Position numbers and translations under genes: made by a program. Below are positions 19,070 to 28,180 of a stretch of DNA of 64,000 nt, in pieces. The stretch covers positions 124,001 through 188,000 of the forward strand of contig NZ_SOAY01000012.1 in assembly GCF_004364165.1 (NCBI RefSeq). Direction: 5' to 3'. The notes under the pieces are model-generated. The model was not told where the DNA came from, did not search any database, and was given only the letters and a program-made list of their open reading frames with translations. Origin of the DNA: Maribacter spongiicola (GTDB lineage Bacteria; Bacteroidota; Bacteroidia; Flavobacteriales; Flavobacteriaceae). How positions within the stretch are numbered: position 1 is the stretch's first letter; every line of letters begins with the position of its first letter.

Positions 19070-20230
19070 TTATTTATTCAACCACGATTTGTAATAATCT
19101 CCGTCGTCTAATTTTAAGGCATTTTCGGTTACCATTAATGGCTTGAACGTATCTATCATAACCGCTAGTTCTTCTGAACCTTTTTGACCTATACTACGCT
19201 CCGCTGCCCCTGGGTGCGGACCATGAGGTATTCCTGCGGGATGCAAGGATATGTTACCTGGCTGTACTCCGTTTCTGCTCATAAAATCTCCGTCAACATA
19301 ATACAGCATTTCATCAGAATCTATATTTGAATGATTGTATGGTGCAGGTATGGACAGTGGATGATAATCGTATAACCTTGGTACAAACGAGCAAATTACA
19401 AAGGCATTCGTCTCAAATGTTTGGTGTACTGGTGGCGGTTGGTGAACTCTACCGGTAATGGGTTCAAAATTGTGAATTGAGAATCCGTACGGGAAATTAT
19501 AACCATCCCAACCTACAACATCAAAAGGATGCCCAATGTAGACCATTTCATGCATGACACCTTGCTTTTTCACTTTGATCAAGTGCTCATCGGTATCGGT
19601 AAAAGTTTCTAGATTCTGAGGTAGTTTATAATCGCGCTCACAAAACGGAGAATGTTCTAATAACTGTCCGAACCAATTACGATATCTCTTCGGAGTATAA
19701 ATAGGAGAAAATGATTCTGCATACAGAATACGATTGTCTTCACTATCAAAATCTATCTGATAAATCGTTCCTCTGGGAATTATTAAATAATCGCCGTACT
19801 CAAACGGAATCTGACCAAAAATAGTTCTTAAGACACCTGTACCTTTATGTATGAACAACATTTCATCGGCATCGGTATTCTTGTAAAAATATTCTCGTAA
19901 CGATTTTCGTGGCGCCGCTACCCCGATAATAATATCGCTATTCACCAAAAGTGGTTCACGAGCTTCTAAGAAATCATCTTTTGCGGGAGCATTAAAACTC
20001 ACTAATTTCAACGAACGAATGTTTTTCTCTAAAGCAATTTTCGGAGAAACATCGGTACTCTTCAATATCTCTTTGACCATTGTTGGTCTATTATGATGAT
20101 ATAATAGAGAAGACATGCCATCAAAGCCAATGGTACCGAACAATTGTTCTGAATACAATTCACCATTTGGTTTTCTAAACTGCGTGTGCCTTTTAGGTGG
20201 CACCGCTCCTTGTTTATGATATATAGGCAT
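19070..20230 (-). CDS. hmgA: Homogentisate 1,2-dioxygenase
   Basis: A cupin-fold iron dioxygenase of 386 residues that opens the homogentisate ring to maleylacetoacetate. Candidate iron ligands are His300 in APYNHSN, an acid at Asp306/Glu307 in DSDEM and His336 in GIPHGPHP. The substrate-side motif PPPVHQTFE precedes them. It lies between hppD and fahA, which fixes its role. The 152-bp gap to hppD holds a hairpin (20296-20326) that could adjust relative expression. Confidence 0.92.
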   Translation of the reverse strand: MPIYHKQGAVPPKRHTQFRKPNGELYSEQLFGTIGFDGMSSLLYHHNRPTMVKEILKSTDVSPKIALEKNIRSLKLVSFNAPAKDDFLEAREPLLVNSDIIIGVAAPRKSLREYFYKNTDADEMLFIHKGTGVLRTIFGQIPFEYGDYLIIPRGTIYQIDFDSEDNRILYAESFSPIYTPKRYRNWFGQLLEHSPFCERDYKLPQNLETFTDTDEHLIKVKKQGVMHEMVYIGHPFDVVGWDGYNFPYGFSIHNFEPITGRVHQPPPVHQTFETNAFVICSFVPRLYDYHPLSIPAPYNHSNIDSDEMLYYVDGDFMSRNGVQPGNISLHPAGIPHGPHPGAAERSIGQKGSEELAVMIDTFKPLMVTENALKLDDGDYYKSWLNK

Positions 20231-20295
20231 ATGAGTTTGTTTTAGTTAATGATCGAGATTATATACTTTGAGATTTGCCTCGAAATATTAGAAAT

Positions 20296-20326
20296 AAATA
20301 CCTCAAGAACTAGCCTCGAGGTATTT
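20296..20326 (-). terminator. Hairpin between hppD and hmgA
   Basis: AAATACCTC and GAGGTATTT form a perfect 9-bp stem around a 13-nt loop, about 60 bp downstream of the hppD stop. The following minus-strand bases are only loosely T-rich, so it may be a partial terminator or an RNA processing site rather than a full stop. Confidence 0.5.
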
Positions 20327-20382
20327 ATAATTACTTCCTTTAAAAATAATCTATTTTAAGATTCTCCAGAAATTTGTTGAAC

Positions 20383-21513
20383 CTATAAAGTCCCTCTTAA
20401 TTCTTGTTCACGCTCAATAGCTTCAAATAATGCTTTGAAATTTCCTTTTCCAAACGAAGTAGCCCCTTTTCTCTGAATAATTTCAAAAAACATTGTTGGT
20501 CTTGCTTGAACAGTTTTCGTGAAAATCTGAAGTAAATACCCTTCATCATCACGATCCACCAAAATACCAAGTTTTCTTAGCGATTCGATATCTTCATCAA
20601 TTTCACCAACTCTTTCTGTCAATACATCATAATATGTAGTTGGTATGTTCAAAAACTCTACCCCTCTACTTTTCAAATCTGAAACCGTTTTTACGATATC
20701 ATCTGTAGCAACTGCAATATGCTGCACCCCTTCACCTTCGTAAAATTCTAAGTACTCATCTACTTGGGACTTTTTCATACCTGGTGCCGGCTCGTTAATC
20801 GGAAACTTAATACGACCGTTACCATTACTCATTACCTTACTCATTAATGCCGTAAAATCTGTAGAGATATCTTTATCATCAAAAGACATAATTTGCTTGA
20901 AGCCCATAACATTGGCATAAAAATCTACCCAATAGTTCATTTGACCTTCATGTACATTACCTACCATGTGATCTACAAATTTTATTCCTGTAGATGTTGG
21001 CTGGTAATCACTTTCCCATTTTTGGTAACCTGGTAAAAATGTACCGTTATAATCTTTACGCTCTACAAAAACGTGAACTACCTCACCGTAAGAATAGATA
21101 CCGGAAGTAACTACTTTACCGTGTTCATCTTTTTCTGTTTTAGGTTCCATATAACTTTTGGCTCCTCTTTTCATCGCTTCATTGTAAGCATATGTAGCAT
21201 CATCTACCCACAGCGCAGTAACTTTAACTCCGTCACCATGCTTGTCAATATGTCTACCCACATCAGTACCACTTCTTAGTGGAGAAGTCAATACCAACCT
21301 TATTTTGTCTTGTTCTAATACGTAAGACTCATATTCTCTGCTACCTGTTTCTAGACCTTTATACGCTAAAGATTTAAAGCCGAATGCAGTTTTGTAATAA
21401 TGTGCCGCTTGCTTAGAATTACTTACGTACAGCTCTAAATAATCTGTACCGTTAATAGGCATAAAATCTTGCGCCTCTTTGTGTTTGTTTTCTGCTTTTG
21501 TTGCTGTTGACAT
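20383..21513 (-). CDS. hppD: 4-hydroxyphenylpyruvate dioxygenase
   Basis: A 376-residue non-haem iron enzyme turning 4-hydroxyphenylpyruvate into homogentisate. It has two vicinal-oxygen-chelate domains. The iron triad is His182 in VDHMVGNV, His265 in VQHIAVATDD and Glu344 in FFEIIQRKG. It follows the aminotransferase gene by 60 bp and precedes hmgA. Family and pathway position are both clear. Confidence 0.94.
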   Translation of the reverse strand: MSTATKAENKHKEAQDFMPINGTDYLELYVSNSKQAAHYYKTAFGFKSLAYKGLETGSREYESYVLEQDKIRLVLTSPLRSGTDVGRHIDKHGDGVKVTALWVDDATYAYNEAMKRGAKSYMEPKTEKDEHGKVVTSGIYSYGEVVHVFVERKDYNGTFLPGYQKWESDYQPTSTGIKFVDHMVGNVHEGQMNYWVDFYANVMGFKQIMSFDDKDISTDFTALMSKVMSNGNGRIKFPINEPAPGMKKSQVDEYLEFYEGEGVQHIAVATDDIVKTVSDLKSRGVEFLNIPTTYYDVLTERVGEIDEDIESLRKLGILVDRDDEGYLLQIFTKTVQARPTMFFEIIQRKGATSFGKGNFKALFEAIEREQELRGTL

Positions 21514-21573
21514 ATTGTTGAGTTTTATTTTTGTTATATTAATCGTTGCTTCTGCAACATATAGTTGAAAAAA

Positions 21574-22680
21574 TTATGCTGTGGTCGTTTTGGTTTTCAT
21601 GAGTACTTCTAAAGCTGCCAAGAGAGCTTTGTTCGCCTCTCTTAACCCGAATGAAATTCTCACTTTACCTGGCGCTCCAAAAACACCTACGGGTCTCACC
21701 ATAATACCACGTTGTTCCAAAAACGCAGTAAATTCCATATCATTGATTGGTGGATCTATTAATACAAAATTACCTTGTGAAGGCCAGTATTTTATTTGTA
21801 AAGCATCAAGTCCGTTCAAAACAAACTTTCTTTCTTCCTTTAACAATGCTACCGTTTTATTTACAAAATCTACATCTTCGAGTGCTGCAATCGCCCCTTC
21901 TAATGCTAAAGAAGACAGTAAAAATGGCTTGCATATTTTACGCATGTAATTACTGATTTCTACAGGTGCATAGCAATACCCTACGCGCAGGCCTGCCAAA
22001 CCATACGTCTTGGAAAAACTATTAATGGCAATTACATTTTTACCTTCTACTACAAAAGGAACGCCTGATGTATAATCTTCAGCTTCGGCAAAATGTCTGT
22101 ATACTTCATCTAACACCAGAATAACATGCTTTGGTAACTTATCTATAAAGTTCCTCAAGTCTGCCATAGGAATATAATTTCCTGATGGGTTGTTAGGCGA
22201 TGCCAGAAAAACCAACTTCGTTCTATCTGTAATTGCTTTTGAAATACCTTCTAAATTGTAATCGTAATTATCGGTCATGGGTACATTGATCGCCTTGGCC
22301 CCCATCCAACGGGTAAATGCGGTGTACGGAAGAAAACATGGTTGACTCACAATTACTTCGTCATTCTCACTTAAAAATGCTTTTGAAATCATATCTATAA
22401 TTTCTGAACCACTATTTGCGGTTATGAAATTATCTGCAGTTAAGACTCCGTCAAAATCCTTCACCAAGGCATCACGTAATCTACTATCTGTATTATCTGG
22501 GTAGTAACTTAAATCATCAAGGGTTTTTGATAAAGCTTCTTTCACTTTTGGCGAATACCCTAACGGATTTTCGTTCGACGAAAGCTTGTGCACCGTAATG
22601 CCATCGGGCATAACAATTTTCTTACCTCCACCTTTATAGGTACTATCTTCTAAAATATAGTTCTTGAAAGCTAATTGCAT
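21574..22680 (-). CDS. PLP aminotransferase, histidinol-phosphate type; likely aromatic aminotransferase
   Basis: A class I/II fold-type I aminotransferase of 368 residues. The PLP lysine is Lys224 in NSFSKTYGLAGLRVGY. Substrate-loop motifs SSNENPLGYSP and SPNNPSGNYIP fit the HisC subgroup. As first gene of the tyrosine catabolic operon and divergent from a MarR regulator, it more likely deaminates tyrosine/phenylalanine to the 2-oxo acid consumed by hppD than acts in histidine synthesis. HisC-type enzymes often accept aromatic amino acids; the specificity here is inference from context. Confidence 0.82.
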   Translation of the reverse strand: MQLAFKNYILEDSTYKGGGKKIVMPDGITVHKLSSNENPLGYSPKVKEALSKTLDDLSYYPDNTDSRLRDALVKDFDGVLTADNFITANSGSEIIDMISKAFLSENDEVIVSQPCFLPYTAFTRWMGAKAINVPMTDNYDYNLEGISKAITDRTKLVFLASPNNPSGNYIPMADLRNFIDKLPKHVILVLDEVYRHFAEAEDYTSGVPFVVEGKNVIAINSFSKTYGLAGLRVGYCYAPVEISNYMRKICKPFLLSSLALEGAIAALEDVDFVNKTVALLKEERKFVLNGLDALQIKYWPSQGNFVLIDPPINDMEFTAFLEQRGIMVRPVGVFGAPGKVRISFGLREANKALLAALEVLMKTKTTTA

Positions 22681-22731
22681 ATATCTTGTTCTTTAAGCAT
22701 TTTTTCAGTAGTAAAAATACACTTTTTTTTG

Positions 22732-22780
22732 AATATTGTTGCACTAACAACAATATTAACGATAAACTCCGTTACTTTTG
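22732..22780 (+). promoter_or_regulatory. Operator palindrome in the divergent promoter region
   Basis: A perfect 26-bp inverted repeat, AATATTGTTG-N6-CAACAATATT (22732-22757), lies between the tyrosine operon and marR. The sequence TACTTTTG (22773-22780) fits a -7 element for marR, placing the palindrome over its -33 region. On the other strand the palindrome lies at the expected -33 position for the aminotransferase. The most likely binder is the adjacent MarR protein, repressing both directions; this is inference. Confidence 0.7.
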
Positions 22781-22799
22781 GAGGAATAACATTTGGATT

Positions 22800-23246
22800 A
22801 TGGATAGGACGGAAGGCTTCGGAGTATATATTGACCGTACACTTAAAAAGGTTCAAAGCACCTTTTTACAGGTATTTGCAGAGAACAATATTGATTTGAC
22901 GATTGAGCAATGGGTAATTTTACAACGCGTACATTTAGAAGGCAAAGATGCTTCTCAAGCAGATATTGCCAAATCTAACTTCAGAAACAGGGCTACAACT
23001 TCTCGAGTTATTAGCGGACTTTGCAAAAAAGGGCTGTTAAGAAAGTCTAGATTCAGAGATGATCAAAAAAGGTATAAATTGGTGATTACAGATGAAGGTT
23101 CTGCATTAATCACCCAGGTAATGCCATTTATTAAAGATTTACGAAAAGTTAGTACACTGGGTATCACCGAAGAAGAGTTCGAAATTTTCTATAAAGTTCT
23201 TGATCAACTATGGGAAAATTTTGATCAATACGAAGGTCGTTCATAG
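22800..23246 (+). CDS. MarR family transcriptional regulator
   Basis: A 148-residue winged-helix regulator. The start at 22800 gives the usual MarR N-terminus, and GGAGG lies about 18 bp before it, farther than ideal; a longer frame from 22686 reads through the promoter and palindrome. The helix-turn-helix (ASQADIAKSNFRNRATTSRVI) and beta wing (GLLRKSRFRDDQKRYK) are clear. It is divergent from the tyrosine operon across a perfect palindrome, so it probably controls that operon and itself. The ligand could be an aromatic intermediate such as homogentisate or 4-hydroxyphenylpyruvate. Confidence 0.85.
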   Translation: MDRTEGFGVYIDRTLKKVQSTFLQVFAENNIDLTIEQWVILQRVHLEGKDASQADIAKSNFRNRATTSRVISGLCKKGLLRKSRFRDDQKRYKLVITDEGSALITQVMPFIKDLRKVSTLGITEEEFEIFYKVLDQLWENFDQYEGRS

Positions 23247-23350
23247 CGGTATTATAGTACAAAAAAGAAATAATGAAAATTTTGTTGATTTTGGTTTTAC
23301 CAGTCTATAAAAATCACTAAGTTTGCACCCACATTTGAAAAAATGGTGTC

Positions 23351-23424
23351 GGTCGCATAGCTCAGCTGGATAGAGCATCTGCCTTCTAAGCAGACGGTCG
23401 GAGGTTCGAATCCTCCTGCGATCA
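23351..23424 (+). tRNA. tRNA-Arg (anticodon TCT)
   Basis: A full cloverleaf can be read: acceptor GGTCGCA with TGCGATC, D stem GCTC/GAGC, anticodon stem TCTGC/GCAGA around loop CTTCTAA (anticodon TCT, reads AGA), variable loop CGGTC, T stem GGAGG/CCTCC with TTCGAAT, discriminator A. CCA is not encoded. It stands alone, followed by a strong terminator. Confidence 0.97.
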
Positions 23425-23427
23425 CTC

Positions 23428-23453
23428 AAAAGCCCCTTTTAGGGGCTTTTTTG
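23428..23453 (+). terminator. Rho-independent terminator of tRNA-Arg
   Basis: AAAAGCCCC-TTTTA-GGGGCTTTTTT directly follows the tRNA: a GC-rich stem with a T-run. Confidence 0.93.
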
Positions 23454-23559
23454 TTTTATAACATTTGCTACAATCTGAATCTATTCACTTTTTCAAAAAG
23501 TCTTTTTCATTATTTGACATTTTTATTATTTTTGCCCTTTAAGACCAATTTCATTTTAG

Positions 23560-23991
23560 ATGTATACATTGACTTATGAATCTGTTGCCACCAATAAAAT
23601 TAAGGGGCCAGAGATGGAAGAATTACTTGAAAAGGCTCGTGCAAACAATCAACGTGATGATATTACAGGTTGCTTAATTTATTATAAGGGTCGCTTTGTT
23701 CAGCTTCTAGAAGGTAATAAAGAGAAAATAGAAGTCCTTTACCAAAAGATCCAACTTGATCCTCGCCATAAGAATGTCACTATTTTCTCAAATGATGAAA
23801 CAAGTAAAAGAACATTCCCGAATTGGGGTATGGCCTACTATCCCATCGACGAGGACAATACAAACAAATACGAGTACGAGCAATTTAAAAGAAATCTAAT
23901 TTTGATGGCCGATCTCATAGAGCCTACCAATGTAACTTCAAAACACTTTTGGAAGAAGATTAAATCTATGGTGGCAGAGCCGCCGTTATAA
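23560..23991 (+). CDS. BLUF-domain blue-light sensor protein
   Basis: A 143-residue flavin-binding photoreceptor with the BLUF domain at 1-95. Residues needed for the photocycle are all present with exact spacing: Tyr6, Asn30 and Gln48 (Tyr21, Asn45 and Gln63 of AppA), plus the Trp and Met in FPNWGMAY. No output domain is attached, so the 45-residue C-terminal extension or a partner must pass the signal on. TATTTTTG at 23527-23534 fits a -7 element. The neighbouring signalling genes (response regulators, PAS kinases) are candidates, but no direct link is visible. Confidence 0.88.
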   Translation: MYTLTYESVATNKIKGPEMEELLEKARANNQRDDITGCLIYYKGRFVQLLEGNKEKIEVLYQKIQLDPRHKNVTIFSNDETSKRTFPNWGMAYYPIDEDNTNKYEYEQFKRNLILMADLIEPTNVTSKHFWKKIKSMVAEPPL

Positions 23992-24047
23992 CCATTAGTT
24001 ATAATTATCTTTCTTGCTATTGGTCAAATTAAAGAACTATGTATTAT

Positions 24048-24590
24048 TTAATTGTCCGCCCCATCTTCTTCACTCTTAATTAAAGGGTGATCGGTGATAC
24101 CCAAACCTATAATTTTAATAATATTGATTATAGTATTATATAACATTAGCACTACAACTATTAAAGCTGAACTAAGTATTGCACTTACACCAATAGTAAC
24201 GTAATAGATGGCATCAAAATAATTTTCTGGAATGTTTTCACTTTCGGTAACTGGTAAATTAAATACCAAGAAAAATAAAAGTGATGCAATGAATATTGCC
24301 GTATCTAATTTCGCTATTTGCATGATATGCATATAGTGATCATTTTTCAATTTAGAGTTGGTACCAGAACTTACACCTAACAAAGTTAGCATTAAAGCTA
24401 AAATGGTAGCTGATGCCAATACAATGGTGTTACATAGCGTATTTAAACCTGTTAGACTTGATTTTATTAAGACCTTAGCTTCATAACCGCTTAAATTACC
24501 AAGCATTAATGTGCCTAATCCTATAAAGCCCAAAGAAATAAATCCTCCTATAATTGCTCGTTTTGTATAATTTGATATTTTCAATTTCAT
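24048..24590 (-). CDS. Four-helix membrane protein, unknown
   Basis: A 180-residue protein with four hydrophobic segments (about 12-32, 49-76, 92-113, 125-160) and short charged ends. I recognise no family. It lies 28 bp after the next minus-strand membrane protein gene, so the two may be co-transcribed. Nothing in the sequence suggests a substrate or catalytic site. Confidence 0.6.
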   Translation of the reverse strand: MKLKISNYTKRAIIGGFISLGFIGLGTLMLGNLSGYEAKVLIKSSLTGLNTLCNTIVLASATILALMLTLLGVSSGTNSKLKNDHYMHIMQIAKLDTAIFIASLLFFLVFNLPVTESENIPENYFDAIYYVTIGVSAILSSALIVVVLMLYNTIINIIKIIGLGITDHPLIKSEEDGADN

Positions 24591-24618
24591 AAACCTAATT
24601 CTATCTCTTATCTAAAAT

Positions 24619-25074
24619 TTATACATAAAGGTTAAATGCGAATTTTGCCAATACCCAAGTTATAGTTACTCCAAAAATCATATGCGCAAAGATTAGTTGT
24701 ACAAAAAATAATTTCCATTTTATGTCTGGCGGGTTTGAATGAGCACTGATCATTATTGACCAACCGGTCACACCTATTATACCCAAAATAAAGCCTAAGA
24801 ATACACCTGTCCAGATGAGGACATTATCCGCCATATAAAAATAATAGCAGTAGAGAAACACCGCCATACATACACCTATCATAAAATGAAGGAACCAACC
24901 TAAGTAGTGATTTTTACCAATTTTTGAAGTGGTCTTTTTTGATCGATTGATAAATTCATTTAATAAATGCGCCTCATTAAACTTATGATCGGTAAGTAAT
25001 TCTACAATATGACTAAAGCCCGTCATAACCGTAGTACCTAGAATACCAGAAATAAATATTGCCATAAATGCCAT
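24619..25074 (-). CDS. Four-helix membrane protein, unknown
   Basis: A 151-residue integral membrane protein with hydrophobic stretches near the start, the middle (two) and the end, and a His-containing cytoplasmic loop (THKFNEAHLL-like: Asp-His-Lys then Glu-Ala-His). I use the ATG at 25074; an upstream TTG at 25092 would add six residues. No family is recognised. It is probably transcribed together with the membrane protein gene that follows it. Confidence 0.58.
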   Translation of the reverse strand: MAFMAIFISGILGTTVMTGFSHIVELLTDHKFNEAHLLNEFINRSKKTTSKIGKNHYLGWFLHFMIGVCMAVFLYCYYFYMADNVLIWTGVFLGFILGIIGVTGWSIMISAHSNPPDIKWKLFFVQLIFAHMIFGVTITWVLAKFAFNLYV

Positions 25075-25266
25075 AGCTATACCGTTAAACAATTAGTTAT
25101 TTGGAAATTAAATAATTTTTTGCATAAAAAAACAGCAGAAATCTATTGAACAAATAAAAGATTTAATCGAATCACTATTTAAAATTCAACCCAGCTAAAT
25201 TCAATTTTAATAGTGGCATATAATGCTACAATTTTAATATTTAACAGTAATTATTAAAAACCAGCT

Positions 25267-25527
25267 ATGCGTATGGAAGAGCTTATTGGTATACTTGCCG
25301 GAATTTTCACAACTATAGCAGCAGTACCTCAAATATATAGAGCTTGGAAAACAAAAAAAATTGAAGATGTCTCGCCTAAAATGTTTTTGATACTTACTAT
25401 TGGTGTTTTATTATGGACAGTTTATGGCATAATGAAGAAAGATGTTCCAATTATTCTTACCAACGGCATTTCAACACTATTGAATTCCACTATGCTCTTC
25501 CTCATTTTGAAATTTAGAAAGAAATAG
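25267..25527 (+). CDS. SemiSWEET-type sugar transporter
   Basis: An 86-residue protein with three transmembrane helices and the PQ-loop signature VPQIYRAW in helix 1, followed by SPKMFLI and the TNGISTLLNS helix. This is the half-SWEET fold, which dimerises to pass small sugars along their gradient. A second ATG two codons in is possible. It stands alone among stress and signalling genes, and its sugar is not deducible. Confidence 0.86.
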   Translation: MRMEELIGILAGIFTTIAAVPQIYRAWKTKKIEDVSPKMFLILTIGVLLWTVYGIMKKDVPIILTNGISTLLNSTMLFLILKFRKK

Positions 25528-25639
25528 AATGTAACGTCTAATCATTATGAATCGCTTGATAGATGAATTCAAATGATTATCTAAAATTCTATATTATTCA
25601 TTTATAACATTTACCATCATAATCTTAGAACCAATTATC

Positions 25640-26161
25640 ATGAAAGAACTATTTAACACATCATGGCATACTGCCCTAATCATTTTATGTAGCACAATAG
25701 GTATTTACATTGCCGTAATTTTATTTACAAGAATAAGCGGAAAACGAAGTTTCTCGAAAATGTCGAGTTTTGATTTTGCCATGACTGTTGCTGTCGGCTC
25801 AATAATAGCAAGTACCATATTATCATCTTCGGTAAAAATGATCGAAGGTATAATAGGTTTGGCACTAGTTTATATTCTACAAATAGGTATAGCCTTAGCA
25901 CGTAGAAATAAAACCTTCCAAAATATTGTTGACAATTCCCCATTATTATTGATGGATGGAAATGAAATTATCTCGGCTAATTTATTAAAAGCCAGAGTTA
26001 CCGAAGGCGATTTGCGCTCTAAACTTAGAGAAGCGAACGTTACCGAATTAAGTCAAATAAAAGCTGTTATTTTCGAAACTACCGGTGATATTTCAGTGTT
26101 ACATAAAGATGATGATTCACCACTAGATTTATGGATTATGAAAGATGTAAAAAGAGCATAA
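25640..26161 (+). CDS. DUF421 (YetF-like) membrane protein
   Basis: A 173-residue protein with three N-terminal membrane helices, the conserved RISGKRSFSKMSSFDFAMTV-type motif at about 32-51 and a cytoplasmic alpha/beta domain (LLMDGNEIISANLLKARVTEGDL). This is the short DUF421 form seen in Bacteroidota. YetF relatives are linked to envelope or spore functions in Bacillus, but the biochemical role is unknown. Confidence 0.8.
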   Translation: MKELFNTSWHTALIILCSTIGIYIAVILFTRISGKRSFSKMSSFDFAMTVAVGSIIASTILSSSVKMIEGIIGLALVYILQIGIALARRNKTFQNIVDNSPLLLMDGNEIISANLLKARVTEGDLRSKLREANVTELSQIKAVIFETTGDISVLHKDDDSPLDLWIMKDVKRA

Positions 26162-26340
26162 CTTTATACCATTTTAATTACACATCTTTCAGTTTGCAAT
26201 GCTGCTCTTTACTGTGCTTTTTTAATACTATTATTTCCCCTTTAGCTATAACGCAAAACTTCTAATTAAAAGAGCAAATAAATTTTGGGTTCGAATTTTA
26301 ATTTTAACAAACAAATTATTTCGTTGTAAAATTTAATGCT

Positions 26341-26658
26341 ATGAATTCAAAATATCAAAGTTGTATAGAAGCCTGCCAAAAATGTTTTATTGATTGCCAA
26401 AATTGTATGGTACAAATGGCAGGATTAGAGAGTATGAACGATTGCCCAAAATGCTGCATGCAATGTGTAGATGCATGCTTAAATACGATAAAATTATTAA
26501 TTGCAGATAGTCCTTTCTCTTCCAAACAGGCGGCACTATGCGCTGAAGTTTGCGAATGGTGCGCAGAACAATGCCAACAACATGATCACGAACATTGTAA
26601 AGTTTGTGCAGAGTCTTGCTTGGCATGTGCGAAAGAGTGTAGAAAACTGGCAGCATAA
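26341..26658 (+). CDS. Cysteine-rich four-helix copper-storage-like protein (DUF326/Csp)
   Basis: A 105-residue protein with 19 cysteines, mostly in CxxxC and CxxC spacing along helices, typical of four-helix bundle copper storage proteins that bind many Cu(I) ions through thiolates. There is no Tat or Sec signal, so it fits the cytosolic Csp3 class. His residues in HDHEHC may help at the open end. It is 24 bp upstream of a stress-type dehydrogenase and may share its transcript. Copper binding is inferred from family. Confidence 0.85.
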   Translation: MNSKYQSCIEACQKCFIDCQNCMVQMAGLESMNDCPKCCMQCVDACLNTIKLLIADSPFSSKQAALCAEVCEWCAEQCQQHDHEHCKVCAESCLACAKECRKLAA

Positions 26659-26682
26659 GTAGTAACTATAAATAATTAGAAC

Positions 26683-27540
26683 ATGGAAAATATAACTATA
26701 GATAAAAATCAAGAACAAGCAAAACAACCGGGTAAGGAATTTAAAATGAACCCTGAACCGTTAACTATACGTAAAAACTACAAAGGCAGTGATAAGCTAA
26801 AAAGCAAAGTTGTACTGCTTACCGGTGGAGATAGCGGCATAGGTAAAAGTGTAGCCGTACATTTTGCAAGAGAAGGTGCAATGGTCTCAATAATATATTT
26901 AAATGAAGAAAAGGACGCTTTGAAAACAAAGTCTGAAGTTGAAAACGAAGGCGGTCAATGCCTCTTGATTAAAGGTGATGTTAAAGATGAACAATTTTGC
27001 AAAAAAGCAATTGACGAAACCATCTCAAAATTCGGTTTTCTAAATTGTATTGTCAACAATGCGGCAATGCAGTTTCCTACAGAGCATATTGAAGATATTA
27101 AAACAGAAAATCTCCACACTACTTTTGAAACCAACATCTACCCATACTTTTATATTGTAAAAGCAGCTATGAAGCACCTAAAAGAAGGTGATACGATTAT
27201 AAACACCACTTCTGTTACCGCCTATAGAGGCTCTGAACATCTTATTGATTATGCCAGCACAAAAGGTGCCATTGTTTCGTTTACCAGAAGCTTATCAAAA
27301 TCGCTGGCAAAAAAAGGTATCCGTGTAAATGCCGTAGCTCCAGGACCAATTTGGACTCCATTAATACCCGCTACTTTTGAAGGTGAAGATTTAGAAAAAT
27401 TTGGAAAAGATGTTCCGATGGGAAGAGCAGGACAACCTGCTGAAGTTGGTCCCGCATATGTTTATTTGGCAAGTGAAGACAGTAGTTATATGACAGGGCA
27501 AGTACTTCATATTAATGGTGGAGAGGTCATTGGAGGATAA
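26683..27540 (+). CDS. SDR family oxidoreductase, general-stress type
   Basis: A 285-residue short-chain dehydrogenase with an N-terminal extension (NPEPLTIRKNYKGSDKL) typical of the YhdF/YhxC stress subgroup. The cofactor motif is TGGDSGIGK, the NNAA motif is present, and the catalytic Ser and YASTK follow, then GPIWTPLIP. The substrate is unknown; NAD(P)-dependent aldehyde or alcohol turnover is usual for the family. The next gene, a response regulator, starts 15 bp later, hinting at a shared stress transcript. Confidence 0.87.
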   Translation: MENITIDKNQEQAKQPGKEFKMNPEPLTIRKNYKGSDKLKSKVVLLTGGDSGIGKSVAVHFAREGAMVSIIYLNEEKDALKTKSEVENEGGQCLLIKGDVKDEQFCKKAIDETISKFGFLNCIVNNAAMQFPTEHIEDIKTENLHTTFETNIYPYFYIVKAAMKHLKEGDTIINTTSVTAYRGSEHLIDYASTKGAIVSFTRSLSKSLAKKGIRVNAVAPGPIWTPLIPATFEGEDLEKFGKDVPMGRAGQPAEVGPAYVYLASEDSSYMTGQVLHINGGEVIGG

Positions 27541-27555
27541 TTAAATTATAAAACA

Positions 27556-27996
27556 ATGATTGTAGATGATGTATTCCATTTATTTATGGCTGAAGACGAT
27601 TTAGATGATCAGCAAATTTTTAGAGAGGCAATAGCGAGTATAGAAGGGAACCTAAAAATTACCATGTTTTCAAATGGCATGGATTTATTGGAAACTCTTA
27701 GAACAAACCCCAATACCCCTGATGTTATTTTTCTAGATCTCTTTATGCCCAAATTAAATGGTGAACAAACCTTGGAAATGATTAGATCAATGAATCATTT
27801 AGATGAGACTCCTATTGTCATTTTTTCCAATGAGTACAATATTAATCGTATCTCTGAACTATTCGAGAACGGTGCCAATAGGTATCTTCATAAACCAAAT
27901 TCATTCAACACACTAGTAAATGCGCTAAAAAGAACCATTGTATCTATTAAAAACAACACTTTAGGTGGCACAGCTATAATAAAGTACGTTGAATAG
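27556..27996 (+). CDS. Single-domain response regulator
   Basis: A 146-residue receiver domain without output. Acidic pocket residues Glu13/Asp14/Asp15, phospho-acceptor Asp61 in VIFLDLFMP, Ser in VIFSNE and Lys in YLHKPNSF are intact. It resembles the Rcp1-like regulators that pair with PAS or phytochrome-type kinases. Two close relatives occur at 28.2 and 32.1 kb. It probably carries phosphate to or from one of the nearby kinases. Confidence 0.86.
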   Translation: MIVDDVFHLFMAEDDLDDQQIFREAIASIEGNLKITMFSNGMDLLETLRTNPNTPDVIFLDLFMPKLNGEQTLEMIRSMNHLDETPIVIFSNEYNINRISELFENGANRYLHKPNSFNTLVNALKRTIVSIKNNTLGGTAIIKYVE

Positions 27997-28180
27997 TAGT
28001 TTTACCATACCGTTCAACACTAATTGCAAAAATTTATTATGGTATTGAGCTATTTTTTAAACCAATCGAATTAGAGAATAAAGTCTTTAAGTTTTATCTT
28101 GCTGTTGGATTTTGATTATTATTTTTAATTAAAATTTTCGTGAACAAAATATCTTTTAGCGTTTTAAATTATTAATTGCC

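Noticed and set aside
23241-23429. Minus-strand 62-residue reading frame rich in Arg
   Set aside because: It is the complement of the tRNA-Arg gene (RRRIRTSDRLLRRQ is a familiar antisense-tRNA artefact).
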